A stretch of DNA of 64,000 bases from positions 1,550,001 to 1,614,000 of the forward strand of contig NZ_JQMS01000001.1 of NCBI RefSeq assembly GCF_000744835.1, read 5' to 3'. Source of the stretch: Flavobacterium sp. 83 (GTDB lineage: Bacteria > Bacteroidota > Bacteroidia > Flavobacteriales > Flavobacteriaceae). Position numbers and translations under genes: made by a program. The notes beneath the pieces were generated by a model. It had not been told where the DNA came from, ran no database searches, and saw only the letters and a list, made by a program, of their open reading frames with translations. This document shows, piece after piece, positions 63,535 through 64,000 of this stretch; position 1 is the stretch's first letter, and every line of letters begins with the position of its first letter.

Positions 63535-63662
63535 AACAAGATTTTTTGTTTTTTAATATGAAAATCTACTGTTTGCTTGAAAATTTTCATAGCTAAGATA
63601 AGTTATATGTGGAGTGTAAGCGCGCTGTTAAATAAGGGTATGTGTCAAAATAATATTGTAAA

Positions 63663-64000
63663 ATGAAGCTCTTTATTAAAAATATGGTATGCGATCGTTG
63701 TAAAATGGTTGTGAAATCAGAATTAGAAAAAATAGGAATTTTTCCTATATCAGTAGCGTTAGGTGAAGTCGAATTATTAGAAAATTTTAAAGACAATCAG
63801 AAGCAAGTTCTAGAAATTAAATTACAATCGCTCGGATTTGAATTGTTAGAGGATAAAACAACCATAACTATTGAGAAGGTTAAATGCCTAATTGTTAATT
63901 TGGTGCATTATCAAAATAATGAATTGAAAATTAATTTGTCAAGCTATTTGTCAGAGCAGCTAGGGCAAGATTACAATGGATTAAGTAATTTATTTTCAGA
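63663..64000 (+). CDS. AraC-type regulator with HMA-like N-terminus, partial
   Basis: The gene runs off the window end after 112 codons. It begins MKLFIKNMVCDRCKMVVKSE with a CxxC (C10, C13) in an HMA-like beta-alpha fold up to about residue 70. The next part (KINLSSYLSEQLGQDYNGLS) matches the start of an AraC helix-turn-helix in known bacteroidote metal-cluster regulators of about 190 residues. The HTH itself is beyond the window, so the class is inferred from this N-terminus and its place next to the copper genes. Confidence 0.75.
   Translation, partial: MKLFIKNMVCDRCKMVVKSELEKIGIFPISVALGEVELLENFKDNQKQVLEIKLQSLGFELLEDKTTITIEKVKCLIVNLVHYQNNELKINLSSYLSEQLGQDYNGLSNLFS

Overview
This is a chromosomal segment of a member of the family Flavobacteriaceae, most likely the genus Flavobacterium (Bacteroidota). 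The DNA is visibly AT-rich. Promoter -7 elements fit the Bacteroidota consensus TAnnTTTG. Gene content is diagnostic: sprA, remB, porG and a PorP/SprF protein of the type IX secretion (T9SS) and gliding machinery, plus TonB receptor/DUF4249 and DUF4270 genes. I saw no rRNA, tRNA, CRISPR array, insertion sequence or prophage. After start-site correction the longest gene-free stretch is about 256 bases (58869-59124), so no stretch exceeds 300 bases.

Layout. 1-588 is the end of a GyrI-like/effector-binding protein. 724-7993 is a disaccharide-use island: an SLC45-like sugar importer, a PfkB fructokinase and a GH13_18 sucrose-phosphorylase-like enzyme form one coupled unit. After a double hairpin comes a second MFS transporter coupled to a cytosolic trehalase that resembles fungal neutral trehalase. 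8080-11620 carries a CBS protein, malic enzyme (maeB) and ruvA. 11643-22709 carries sprA, gcvH, a VanZ-like protein, deoC and remB. 22816-27915 is a cytochrome-oxidase accessory cluster: ctaB, two subunit III proteins, subunit IV, a cysteine-poor SCO-like protein, a true SCO, a DUF420 protein and a small CxxC protein.

27929-37889 is mixed: a DUF4403 lipoprotein, TolC and MacA/HlyD efflux parts, tsaB, an MscS channel, an LEA-like repeat protein, dodecin, an Nfu protein with a duplicated N-domain, an orphan PorP/SprF and a gamma carbonic anhydrase. 37904-44756 holds a LytTR/LytS two-component pair in tight operon with a DUF4907 lipoprotein, a kelch protein and a beta-barrel protein, divergent from DUF4270 and an outer-membrane protein. 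44758-54126 is the conserved envelope block murI, skp, skp-like, bamA, uppS, porG, then nadK and a CBS protein, with pdxJ divergent.

54300-58868 has a TonB receptor with its DUF4249 partner and an unrecognised lipoprotein. 59125-60281 has an alpha/beta hydrolase and a YvlD/holin-4-like membrane protein. 60367-64000 is a copper/heavy-metal handling cluster: a Cys-rich exported protein, HMA-DUF3347 and heavy-metal-binding-DUF3347 proteins, a heme-binding-domain protein, a Met-rich lipoprotein and the start of an AraC-type regulator with an HMA-like N-terminus.

The genes suggest a cell that imports intact disaccharides and splits them in the cytosol, respires with a heme-copper oxidase, and builds an outer membrane specialised for T9SS secretion and gliding. 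Family names come from recognising motifs and gene order; no database search was run.
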